From: DATJMJ01 sp035503975
GTDB taxonomy: Bacteria > Actinomycetota > Acidimicrobiia > Acidimicrobiales > Palsa-688
Direction: 5' to 3'
Assembly (NCBI GenBank): GCA_035503975.1
Contig: DATJST010000366.1
Span: forward strand, 1-20,448
Length of the DNA: 20,448 nucleotides
Shown one piece after another: positions 8,771 to 15,590 of the stretch. Position 1 is the stretch's first letter; every line of letters begins with the position of its first letter. The position numbers and the translations under genes were made by a program. A model generated the notes under the pieces. The model did no database searches. It had not been told where the DNA came from and saw only the letters and a list, made by a program, of their open reading frames with translations.

Positions 8771-9252
8771 GACGCGTTTTCCTCCGCTGGGGCGCTGGCC
8801 GAGGCGATCAGGCGATTGATTAGCTTGAGTGCGGCGACCTGGTCGCGCTCGGGGAACTCGCGGAGCACCGAGGTTACGAAACGTCGACGCTGCGAGGACA
8901 CTACCCGTACAAGGTCACGCCCAGACGCGGCGATTGAGAGGTAGATCTCGCGACGGTCCCTACTGTCGCGCACCCGTTCGACAAAACCGTGGTCTGCCAG
9001 CCGGTCAGCCAACCGCGTCACGGTCGTCGACGTGACATCCAGGGCTGCCGCGATGTCTATAAGCCGCTGAGGACCGTTCTCGGACAGGATGACCAAGGTG
9101 CGGAACTCCGACAGGTTGAGCTCGGGAGCTGAGGAGTGGAGAGTACCCGCGGAGAGGCGCACCAGTAGGCGGCTCGCAGCCAGGATCGCATCCGCGAGCT
9201 CGTCGGCGCCCGAGCCAGGAGACTTGTTGCCGGCAGCCACAGCTCGCATCAT
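8767..9252 (-). CDS. MarR-family transcriptional regulator
   Basis: 161 residues with the MarR winged-helix fold: an N-terminal dimerisation helix (ADELADAILAASRLLVRLSA), then LNLSEFRTLVILSENGPQRL, the helix-turn-helix IDIAAALDVTSTTVTRLADR and the beta-wing LADHGFVERVRDSRDRREIY. The ERVRDSRDRR wing is the family's most typical element. The long C-terminal helix completes the dimer. MarR proteins usually repress their own operon and a divergent gene until a small ligand binds. Here the coupled gene is the membrane protein downstream (TTGA overlap), and the divergent gene is ugpB, about 360 bp away. ATG 9252 and ATG 9249 are both possible starts, without a strong Shine-Dalgarno sequence. Confidence 0.92.
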   Translation of the reverse strand: MMRAVAAGNKSPGSGADELADAILAASRLLVRLSAGTLHSSAPELNLSEFRTLVILSENGPQRLIDIAAALDVTSTTVTRLADRLADHGFVERVRDSRDRREIYLSIAASGRDLVRVVSSQRRRFVTSVLREFPERDQVAALKLINRLIASASAPAEENAS

Positions 9253-9321
9253 GCCATGTCGAGCCGTTGCCTGCTCCGGATCCGCGGGTCATGTGCGACC
9301 GACAGCTCAGTGACACCAGAT

Positions 9322-9365
9322 GTTCACCCACTGTTCACCCTTACGTAACCCGCTGGTCACTGGCT
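9322..9365 (+). promoter_or_regulatory. PHO box: 11-bp direct repeats for PhoP
   Basis: GTTCACCCACT (9322-9332) and GTTCACCCTTA (9333-9343) are adjacent 11-base units sharing GTTCACCC. They are followed by a poor unit, CGTAACCCGCT (9344-9354), and GGTCACTGGCT (9355-9365), all in register. Actinobacterial PhoP binds direct repeats of 11 bases with the conserved core GTTCACC, best studied in Streptomyces. The unit stands upstream of a ugp operon, a classical phosphate-starvation target, so control by PhoR-PhoP is a strong inference. Confidence 0.75.
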
Positions 9366-9375
9366 TTGGTTACCC

Positions 9376-9390
9376 TTCACGCGCAGTGAA
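9376..9390. promoter_or_regulatory. Inverted repeat, candidate operator
   Basis: TTCAC and GTGAA are perfect inverted arms around GCGCA. On the minus strand the right arm forms GTTCACT, similar to a PHO-box core facing the MarR gene. It could be a MarR operator or a lone PhoP half-site. Confidence 0.35.
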
Positions 9391-9613
9391 CATCACGTTG
9401 CAGAGTAGTGTGGGAGAGTGAGCACCCACCTAGCGTCACGACAGGCACTCGCCTGAGCCGATCAAGCGGCGACTGCTGGCCACGTCGGAGGTTGGACCGC
9501 ATCTTCAATTCGTCCTGTTGACTTACTGCCCATTCCTATTAGCGTCGCTTCTCCTTTGTTGAGGCTCTTTCAGGATCCTTTGCCCTCGCACGACCTCCCG
9601 AAAGGAACGAGCC

Positions 9614-10999
9614 ATGTCCCCCTACAGGTCAGACCCCCGGAACGGGCGCTCGGTGCGCGCCCTGTCCAGGAGTGCAGCTGCCGTGGTGAGCGGCGCCGTG
9701 ATGCTGTCAGCCTCGCTGGCTGCGTCGCCGGCGTATGCCGCTACGCCACCGGTCACCCTCAACTTCTGGACCGCGATGAGCGGCGCGAACGGTGCCGCCT
9801 TGGACCACCTGGTGAACGAGTTCAACAACTCACAACACGCCTACAAGGTGGTCGCCACCTACAAGGGCAGTTACACCACGGTGCTCTCCGATACGATCGC
9901 CGCCTTCCGCGCCCACAACCAACCGAATATTGCGCAGATATTCGATGCCGGTACGGCCACGATAATGGACGCCAACGGGGTATATGAGCCCATCCACTCC
10001 CTCATGGCGGAGTATAACCTGCCCTTTTCCACGTCCGATTTTATCGGCGGTGCAGCCAGCTATTACGAGACCGCTGCCGACCAGCTCGACTCGCTGCCCT
10101 TCAACAGCTCGACGCCCGTCCTGTACTACAACAAGAAACTGCTCGCTAAGGCGGGCATAGCGGGACCGCCGTCGACCTGGGACCAGTTCTATAGCGACGC
10201 TAAGGCGCTGACTGCGCACGGCGTGGGTTGCTCGCTGACGTCCTCGGGCGCGTACGTGATGTGGACGGACATGGAAGAGTTCGACATGTGGAACGGTTAC
10301 GAGTTTGCAACGCAGGACAACGGCTACGACTCCATCACGGGTGTAAAGCTGATGCTCGACACCCCGGCGCTGGTGGCGCACTGGTCGATGCTCGGCCAGC
10401 TGGGGCAGAAGGACGAGTACCTCTGGAACGGCACGACCAATACCACCGTTCCCTTGTTCTCGGGCGGTACCTGCGCAATGTACGAGCAGAGCTCGGCTGA
10501 CCTCGCCACTATCACAGCAGCGGCCAAGTTCCCATTTGGCGTGGCTCCACTACCGACCGTGAACGGGGACCGGAACGCTCCCCAAAATACCGTAGTGGGC
10601 GGGGCCTCGCTCTGGGTGCTCTCCGGAGAGCCGTCCGGGACCTACCAGGGCGACGCCGAGTTCCTCCACTTCCTTATGTCAGGCCCGGCGCAGGCGTACT
10701 GGGCGAGCCACACCGGCTATGTAGCCGTGAGCGAGGCCGGTGTGCAGGTCCTCAGCAGCGAGAACTTCTACAAGAGCCACCCGAGTGATTCAGTGGCCAC
10801 CAAGGAGCTCACCGAGCGGCCGGCCAAGCCGTACACCAGGGGCATCCGGCTCGGCTACCTACCCGAGATCCGTGAGGTTGAAGCGTCCGCAATCTCTGAG
10901 ATCCTTTCTGGCAAGGAAACGGCAGCACATGCCCTCGCCGCCGCGCAAGCACAGGGCGACAAGATCCTTTCGGAGTTCGCATCGCAATATGGCGGCTAG
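9614..10999 (+). CDS. ugpB: ABC transporter substrate-binding protein for glycerol-3-phosphate / glycerophosphodiesters
   Basis: A 461-residue extracellular solute-binding protein of family 1 in the UgpB branch. After a Sec signal peptide (about 1-42, ending ASPAYA) comes LNFWTAMSGANGAALDHLVN EFN, the typical UgpB opening, followed by IAQIFDAGTATIMDANGVYE and LPFNSSTPVLYYNKKLL. The C-terminal lobe has VVGGASLWVL and FLHFLMSGPAQAYWASHTGY. It captures sn-glycerol-3-phosphate or glycerophosphodiesters outside the membrane and delivers them to UgpA/UgpE. ATG 9614 is preceded by AAAGGA. No lipobox cysteine is present in the signal region, which is unusual for a Gram-positive binding protein. The ugpA start lies inside its last codons, and the PHO box lies about 250 bp upstream. 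Confidence 0.9.
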   Translation: MSPYRSDPRNGRSVRALSRSAAAVVSGAVMLSASLAASPAYAATPPVTLNFWTAMSGANGAALDHLVNEFNNSQHAYKVVATYKGSYTTVLSDTIAAFRAHNQPNIAQIFDAGTATIMDANGVYEPIHSLMAEYNLPFSTSDFIGGAASYYETAADQLDSLPFNSSTPVLYYNKKLLAKAGIAGPPSTWDQFYSDAKALTAHGVGCSLTSSGAYVMWTDMEEFDMWNGYEFATQDNGYDSITGVKLMLDTPALVAHWSMLGQLGQKDEYLWNGTTNTTVPLFSGGTCAMYEQSSADLATITAAAKFPFGVAPLPTVNGDRNAPQNTVVGGASLWVLSGEPSGTYQGDAEFLHFLMSGPAQAYWASHTGYVAVSEAGVQVLSSENFYKSHPSDSVATKELTERPAKPYTRGIRLGYLPEIREVEASAISEILSGKETAAHALAAAQAQGDKILSEFASQYGG

Positions 11000-11969
11000 C
11001 GTCCTCGCCCCGGCGCGCCCGCGCGAGGTGCGGGCCGCCGTTGAGCGTCCCCCGGTCCGTCGCCGCCCGGCGCGACGGGCCGGGGGGGACGGCGCAGCCG
11101 TGTTCAACCACCGCATCCTGCCCTACCTGCTCGTCCTGCCCCAACTGGCCGTGGTTGGGGTGTTCTTCCTGTGGCCAACGGTCCGTGCGACAACTGAAGC
11201 GTTCGAACGTAGCAATGCCTTCGGTCTGGGCACACGCTTCAGCGGCTTATCGAACTTCGTAAGCGCCCTGACCAACGGCAACTACACGCAGGCCATCGAG
11301 GTCTCACTGATCTTCGCAGCATCGACAACCTTCCTCGCGATGGCGATCGGTCTTTTCCTTGCCGCGGAGGTGGAGCAGCTCGGCAGGGCCCGGGCCGTGT
11401 ACCGGACGCTGTTCATATGGACGTACGCCGTGCCCGGTGCCATCGCCGGGGCCCTGTGGTTGTTCCTCTTCCAGCCCGAGCTCGGGCCCGGAGCGCGATT
11501 TTTGGGCCTGCTCGGTATCAAATGGAACTTTGCCCTCCACGGGGCCCAAGCGCTCAGCCTGGTCATCGCTCTAACTGTCTGGCAGCAGTCTGCGTACAAT
11601 TTCCTCTTTTTCACCGCTGCGCTCCAGGGGGTGCCGGTCGCAGTCCACGAGGCGGCTGCAATCGACGGTGCAGGGCCGCTCGACCGCTTCTGGCGTATCA
11701 CTTTCCCGTTGCTGTCCCCGACAACGTTCTTCCTGTCCGTTATGGACCTGTTGTACGCGCTGTTCTCAAGTTTTGCGGTCATTGACGTCGTAACGCAAGG
11801 AGGCCCGGCCGGTGCCACTACAACTCTTGTGTACCAGTTGTACGAGGACGGGTTCCAAAACGCCGACAGCGGCTTGGCGGGTGCCGAGACCATTGTCCTG
11901 ATCGGCATCGCCGCATTGCTGACGGTGGCCCAGTTCCGCTTACTAAACAGGCGTGTGCACTACCGGTGA
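10989..11969 (+). CDS. ugpA: ABC transporter permease, UgpA type
   Basis: 326 residues, one of the two membrane subunits of the Ugp importer. After a basic N-terminus rich in Arg and Pro (1-40) there are six predicted membrane segments, beginning with ILPYLLVLPQLAVVGVFFLW. The cytoplasmic coupling loop that docks with the ATPase is EAAAIDGAGPLDRFWRITFP (residues 221-240), a good EAA motif. ATG 10989 overlaps the end of ugpB by 11 bases; an open frame reaches back to 10740 inside ugpB but is a shadow. Its stop overlaps the ugpE start (GTGA). Order and couplings show one operon ugpB-ugpA-ugpE. Confidence 0.92.
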   Translation: MAASVLAPARPREVRAAVERPPVRRRPARRAGGDGAAVFNHRILPYLLVLPQLAVVGVFFLWPTVRATTEAFERSNAFGLGTRFSGLSNFVSALTNGNYTQAIEVSLIFAASTTFLAMAIGLFLAAEVEQLGRARAVYRTLFIWTYAVPGAIAGALWLFLFQPELGPGARFLGLLGIKWNFALHGAQALSLVIALTVWQQSAYNFLFFTAALQGVPVAVHEAAAIDGAGPLDRFWRITFPLLSPTTFFLSVMDLLYALFSSFAVIDVVTQGGPAGATTTLVYQLYEDGFQNADSGLAGAETIVLIGIAALLTVAQFRLLNRRVHYR

Positions 11970-12805
11970 GGCCTCGTCCCGCGGTGCAGGCCGTCCGCTA
12001 CGTCGGGCTGGTCGTCTTCGCCGCCGTCTTCGCGCTCCCCTTGTACCTGGCGCTGGTAGCCGCTACCCGCTCGGCGCCGGCTTTTCTTAATGGCGTGCCA
12101 ACCCTGCCGGGGTCGCAGCTCCTCGACAACCTGCGCCAGGTGTTCGGGCCGGGGATCCCCAATTCTCCACCGCTGGGCAGCCTAATGGCGAACTCAGCGG
12201 CCATGGCTCTGGGTGTCGCGATTGGTAAACTATTACTTTCTGTTCCGGCCGCTTTTGCCGTGGCATTTTTTCGTTTCAGGGGCCGGATGTTAGTGTTCTG
12301 GCTCATATTCGTCACCCTGATGCTTCCCGTCGAGGTGCGCTTCTTCCCGACCTACCAGGTCACAGCGCAGCTCGGCATGCTCGACTCGTTCTCGGGGCTG
12401 ATAATCCCTCTCGTGGCATCGGCCACCGCGGTGTTCCTCTTTCGGCAGTTCTTCATGACTTTCCCGCTTGAGCTGGCGGACGCGGCACGCCTCGACGGTA
12501 TCCGCCCGCTCGGCTTTCTTTGGCGGATCGTGCTCCCGCTTTCCAAGCCAAACTTGGCAGCGGTGTTTGTGCTCGAGTTTATTTACGGTTGGAACCAGTA
12601 CCTGTGGCCGCTGCTGGTTACTTCTGGGTCGCACACCACGGTGGTGATGGGGATCCGCGAAATGATCAGCGCGGCACAAGGCTTCGCGGTCCCGGAGTGG
12701 AACCTCATAATGACGGTCACGCTCCTGGCCCTGGCCCCGCCCGTGGTAGTGGTGGTCGTCATGCAGCGCTGGTTCGTAAGAGGGCTTACCGCAGGGATCA
12801 GCTGA
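11966..12805 (+). CDS. ugpE: ABC transporter permease, UgpE type
   Basis: 279 residues, the second membrane subunit of the Ugp importer. About six membrane segments are seen, from VGLVVFAAVFALPLYLALVA at the N-terminus to ALAPPVVVVVVMQRWFV at the C-terminus. The coupling loop is ELADAARLDGIRPLGFLWRI (169-188), an EAA motif with Leu at the second position. LPVEVRFFPTYQVTAQLGML and FIYGWNQYLWPLLVT are typical of MalG/UgpE permeases. It starts at GTG 11966, overlapping the ugpA stop. The operon ends here: no ugpC-type ATPase gene follows; instead the gene runs tail-to-tail into the phosphodiesterase gene with an 8-bp overlap (12798-12805). Confidence 0.92.
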   Translation: MRPRPAVQAVRYVGLVVFAAVFALPLYLALVAATRSAPAFLNGVPTLPGSQLLDNLRQVFGPGIPNSPPLGSLMANSAAMALGVAIGKLLLSVPAAFAVAFFRFRGRMLVFWLIFVTLMLPVEVRFFPTYQVTAQLGMLDSFSGLIIPLVASATAVFLFRQFFMTFPLELADAARLDGIRPLGFLWRIVLPLSKPNLAAVFVLEFIYGWNQYLWPLLVTSGSHTTVVMGIREMISAAQGFAVPEWNLIMTVTLLALAPPVVVVVVMQRWFVRGLTAGIS

Positions 12806-13496
12806 TCGCGCGACGGACGACTGTGGCCGCGTGGACGGGGAGGTTGGTGATCAAGACGTCGACGCCGCCGCGCGTGAGTGAGGCAATGTCGCCGTCGTTG
12901 TCGGCGGTCCAAGCCACGACGCGGAGCCCGGCCTCGTGGCTTATGGCAACTTCGCGCGGGCCGAGGTGACTGTGCTCGACATGAGCGGCCCAGTAGCCGT
13001 CGCGCGCGAGAGATGCGAGGTCTGCGGCGCTCGGTCGCCTGTCGAGCAGGAGCCCGCAAGGTGCCCCCGCACCGAGTGCGGCCGCGACCGCATCCTTCGA
13101 GAACGAGGAGATTACCAGCCGCCTGTTGGTCGTGAGCGCGCCGCCCTCGGCGCTCAAGTAGCGCGCGAGCTCCCGGCCGAGCCGTTGAGCCTCGCCTCGT
13201 GCAGCGCGTGGAGGCACCTTCAGCTCGACGTTAACGGTCCCGACCGAGCAAGCGGCCAGAGCGTCTGAGAGCTCCGGGATCGCCGAGGGCACCTGGGCTC
13301 TTCGGAGGCGGTCGAGCTCCCCTGCGGGGCAGCGGCGGTCATGATGGACTACCCAGGCGCCGTCCGAGGTCAACCAGACGTCGAGCTCGATGCCGGCTGC
13401 TCCCGCCCTTGATGCCTTCAAAAAGGCTCGAACCGTGTTCTCTTGCGGCTCGTCGCCGACGGCGACGCGGCCCCGGTGTGACCATATCTCGGTCAG
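12798..13496 (-). CDS. Glycerophosphodiester phosphodiesterase, CTG start
   Basis: 232 residues, cytoplasmic (no signal peptide). It hydrolyses glycerophosphodiesters to glycerol-3-phosphate and an alcohol. Catalytic motifs are complete only when read from CTG 13496: HRG (7-9) and QEN (18-20), then GIELDV (Glu37, Asp39), HHD (51-53) and VELK. The nearest usual start, TTG 13421, would remove HRG and part of the active site. GGAGGT (13505-13510) stands eight bases before the CTG. Residues 2-6 (TEIWS) match the usual N-terminus of short family members. The barrel continues through LVISSFSKDAV, GLLLDR, VVAWTADND and GGVDVLITNLP. It converges with ugpE, overlapping by 8 bp, and would process what Ugp imports, as UgpQ does in E. 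coli. Confidence 0.9.
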   Translation of the reverse strand: MTEIWSHRGRVAVGDEPQENTVRAFLKASRAGAAGIELDVWLTSDGAWVVHHDRRCPAGELDRLRRAQVPSAIPELSDALAACSVGTVNVELKVPPRAARGEAQRLGRELARYLSAEGGALTTNRRLVISSFSKDAVAAALGAGAPCGLLLDRRPSAADLASLARDGYWAAHVEHSHLGPREVAISHEAGLRVVAWTADNDGDIASLTRGGVDVLITNLPVHAATVVRRAIS

Positions 13497-13504
13497 CCGC
13501 CTAC

Positions 13505-13510
13505 ACCTCC
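13505..13510 (-). promoter_or_regulatory. Shine-Dalgarno sequence deciding the CTG start
   Basis: GGAGGT on the minus strand, eight bases ahead of CTG 13496. No ATG, GTG or TTG occurs in the right frame between it and the HRG motif, so it fixes the start. Confidence 0.8.
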
Positions 13511-13692
13511 GCGCCCAACGCCCACCGCGACTTGAGTGGCTCGGGTTGGTAGCCTACCACGGACCTGGTAGAGCGCTTGCGCGGCGCCGGCCGCGACAGG
13601 TAGAGATCATGGCCCTGGTTTTGGCGCGCGGCGTAAAGGGCAGTGCCGGGCCGGCTAAGAGCGATGCTTGTTTGGCGGCAGGCGCTCACAAG
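13511..13692. other. Spacer between the phosphodiesterase and dps genes
   Basis: 182 bp with no coding frame of family character. It contains the short palindrome GGTAG-C-CTACC (13548-13558), which may belong to the promoter region of the phosphodiesterase gene. No terminator hairpin with a T-run is seen. Confidence 0.4.
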
Positions 13693-14163
13693 TCACATGA
13701 GGAGGCTGCGTAGCATCCAGGCCGCCTTTTCGTGGACTTGCATCCGCTGTGTCAAGAGGTCCATGCTCGGCTGATCGCCAGACCGCTCCGCGATGCAGAA
13801 CGCGTCGCGCGCCGTTCGGACCACGGCCTCTTGGCCCGCCAGCAGCCGCCGCAGCATCTCGCTGGCATCGGGCTGGTCATCATCTTCACTGATCGCGGTG
13901 AGCTTGGCGAATTCCTGGTAGCTGCCCGGCGCCCGCTCACCCAAGGCACGGATCCGTTCCGCGATAAGGTCGACGGCCAAGGCGAGCTCGGTGTACTGCT
14001 GTTCGAACATGAGGTGGAGGGTCCCGAACATCGGTCCGGTCACGTTCCAGTGGTAGTTGTGCGTCTTTAGGTACAGCGTGTAACTGTCGGCAAGCAGGCG
14101 CGAGAGCCCTTCGGCTATTTCAGCGCGCGCTTCTGGCTCGGTCCCGATGTCCATATTGGTCAT
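13693..14163 (-). CDS. dps: Dps-family DNA-protection ferritin
   Basis: 156 residues, a four-helix Dps protein that oxidises ferrous iron with hydrogen peroxide, stores it in a 12-mer and may coat DNA. The first helix carries LKTHNYHWNVTGPMFGTLHL, the strongest Dps signature. By alignment with Listeria Dps the intersubunit ferroxidase ligands are His38, His50, Glu54, Asp65 and Glu69. Further landmarks are LAVDLIAERIRALGERAPGS and the last helix VHEKAAWMLRSLL. ATG 14163 follows AAAGGAG; the 33 upstream in-frame codons are not family-like and are left out. The short acidic N-terminus lacks a lysine-rich tail, so direct DNA binding is not shown. It is divergent from the aspartyl-protease gene, with 252 bp between them. 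Confidence 0.95.
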   Translation of the reverse strand: MTNMDIGTEPEARAEIAEGLSRLLADSYTLYLKTHNYHWNVTGPMFGTLHLMFEQQYTELALAVDLIAERIRALGERAPGSYQEFAKLTAISEDDDQPDASEMLRRLLAGQEAVVRTARDAFCIAERSGDQPSMDLLTQRMQVHEKAAWMLRSLLM

Positions 14164-14415
14164 GGCTTCGTGCTCCTTTTTGGTTGCGGCAGGGCCACGC
14201 TCGTAAGCATGGCCTCGATCCGGCAGGGCCGTTGGTCGCCACCCCGTAGGGCCGTAGGTCACCGGAGCCGCCTACAGTTCGAGGGTGTTGTTCAAAGCGT
14301 CACGTGGGCAGGCGCGCGGTGCGGCCGGTCCGCGGCACCGTGCTCGATAGCAACTCGTGCGAGAATCATCACCGATGGGACGAGCCGGGGTCGATGGGTC
14401 GAGGTACGGTCTGTA
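14164..14415. promoter_or_regulatory. Divergent intergenic region, dps / protease
   Basis: 252 bp that must contain both promoters. I see no clear operator. A GC-rich inverted repeat, CGGTGC and GCACCG, lies around 14318-14341. No conserved -10/-35 pair is convincing. Confidence 0.35.
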
Positions 14416-15465
14416 GTGAGTGCTGGACCGAGGGCCCGACATGTGTTCGTCGTCGTCACCGTGGTCGCCCTCCTGACCGGGTGTGGCAGCAGCGCACCGC
14501 GAGCGCCTCAGGCGCCGCCCGCCGTCCAGGGCATACAACTGCCCGTGTTCGAGAAATCCTGTGCGCCGCGGCCCGGTGCTACCTCGGTGGTGCCGGTAAG
14601 GGTCGTCAGAGGTACGATCGTCGCCAACGTCTGCATTGGCGGCAAAGGGCCGTTCCCGTTCCTGGTGGATACCGGCGGATCTACAACTCTGGTGGACTCG
14701 AGCCTTGCGGCGCGGCTCCATCTCGAGCTCGTTGACGGGCCCCGGGCTGTTACCTCGTTCACATGCAAGCGGCAGATCTCCTTCGCAGCCGTCTCCCGAT
14801 GGTCGGTGGGCAACACGACATTGCTCGCCCAGACCGTTGAAGTTGGAGGCGTACGCTCCCCGGCTCTCCCCGACCTGGACGGGGTGCTCGGGTCGGACAC
14901 GTTGAGCAGGTACGGCGCGGTCAGGATCGACTACCGCCAGCAGACCCTTACGCTCGGGCCACCAGGTGCTTTCCTCCGATCAGACGTAGCGGGTAGCTCG
15001 GGGCCCCCATCGGTGCCTGCGTCACTGAGAGAGGGCACATCGTTCGCCGGCCCGATGCCCGTCAAGGTCGTCAGCAAAACTCTTTCTCCTTACCACCTAC
15101 GCCTGACTGAGGTAAGGCCCACCGTTGAGCTGTCGTTCGGGACCGACCGCTTCACGATGACGCTCGACACGGGGGCAGGTGCGACAAACCTCGCGCCGAG
15201 CGTGGTGAAGAGGCTCCAGTTGGCCCCGGCAGGCCCACCTGGTGCGGCCTATGCCGGGCTTGACTGCCCAGTCGTGGTCAACCACTTCATGATGGGCCCG
15301 GCGATGCTGGGAAGGGTGCAGCTCCCCCCCCAGACGGTCGGCAGCAACTTCATTCCCGCTGGTACGGTCGGGGTGATCGGCTCGGGCACCCTGGTCAACT
15401 ACAGCCCCGTGCTCGTTGACTACGCCGACGGCGAGCTCTTCCTGGGCCAAGGCGAGCAGGCTTAA
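14416..15465 (+). CDS. Lipoprotein with two aspartyl-protease-like lobes
   Basis: 349 residues from GTG 14416, which has GAGG ahead of it at long spacing; the frame is open from 14170 but the earlier part is arginine-rich and not family-like. The signal segment HVFVVVTVVALLTGC ends in a good lipobox (LTGC), so the protein is exported and lipid-anchored. Two similar aspartyl-protease halves follow. Lobe one: FPFLVDTGGSTTLVDSSLAA (Asp85) and DGVLGSDTL (about 155-163). Lobe two: FTMTLDTGAGATNLAPSVVK (Asp251) and GVIGSGTL (about 319-326). Each lobe thus has a DTG followed by a hydrophobic-hydrophobic-Gly strand, the pepsin/retropepsin pattern. Bacterial family members usually carry one DTG and dimerise; here both catalytic aspartates sit in one chain. 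Substrate unknown. Proteolytic activity is likely but not proven. Confidence 0.82.
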   Translation: MSAGPRARHVFVVVTVVALLTGCGSSAPRAPQAPPAVQGIQLPVFEKSCAPRPGATSVVPVRVVRGTIVANVCIGGKGPFPFLVDTGGSTTLVDSSLAARLHLELVDGPRAVTSFTCKRQISFAAVSRWSVGNTTLLAQTVEVGGVRSPALPDLDGVLGSDTLSRYGAVRIDYRQQTLTLGPPGAFLRSDVAGSSGPPSVPASLREGTSFAGPMPVKVVSKTLSPYHLRLTEVRPTVELSFGTDRFTMTLDTGAGATNLAPSVVKRLQLAPAGPPGAAYAGLDCPVVVNHFMMGPAMLGRVQLPPQTVGSNFIPAGTVGVIGSGTLVNYSPVLVDYADGELFLGQGEQA

Positions 15466-15590
15466 GTCGGTCGCGGGCGGCCGGCGACCTGAGCGCTATT
15501 GCGCACTGGTCGCATCTAGCCTAGAGTGGCCGAAAGCCGGTTAGGTAAGGCGAACCCAACGACAAAGGCCGTTGCCGGAGGAGGACCACA
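15466..15590. promoter_or_regulatory. Leader of the nickel/cobalt transporter gene
   Basis: 125 bp containing an imperfect operator-like inverted repeat TGCG-N7-CGCA (15500-15514), and then a G- and A-rich stretch before the Shine-Dalgarno sequence. I looked for NiCo and cobalamin riboswitch boxes and do not see them. Confidence 0.3.

Larger units (their letters stand above)
9253..9613. promoter_or_regulatory. Divergent control region between marR-type gene and ugpB
   Basis: 361 bp without a gene. It holds a PHO-box-like direct-repeat array (9322-9365) and an inverted repeat TTCAC-N5-GTGAA (9376-9390). I see no convincing -35/-10 pair for a housekeeping sigma factor, although TTGACT occurs at about 9517. 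The ugpB leader is long if transcription starts near the boxes. Confidence 0.6.

Noticed and set aside
10740..10988. N-terminal extension of ugpA inside ugpB
   Set aside because: It overlaps conserved ugpB codons; ATG 10989 gives the normal stop-start coupling.
13548..13558. Palindrome GGTAG-C-CTACC as a terminator
   Set aside because: Short stem, one-base centre and no T-run; too weak to terminate.
13501..13689. 62-codon minus-strand frame between phosphodiesterase and dps
   Set aside because: No Shine-Dalgarno sequence or motif, and it overlaps the phosphodiesterase leader with its GGAGGT.
15466..15590. Cobalamin or NiCo riboswitch before the transporter
   Set aside because: No B12 box or other conserved riboswitch core could be found by eye.
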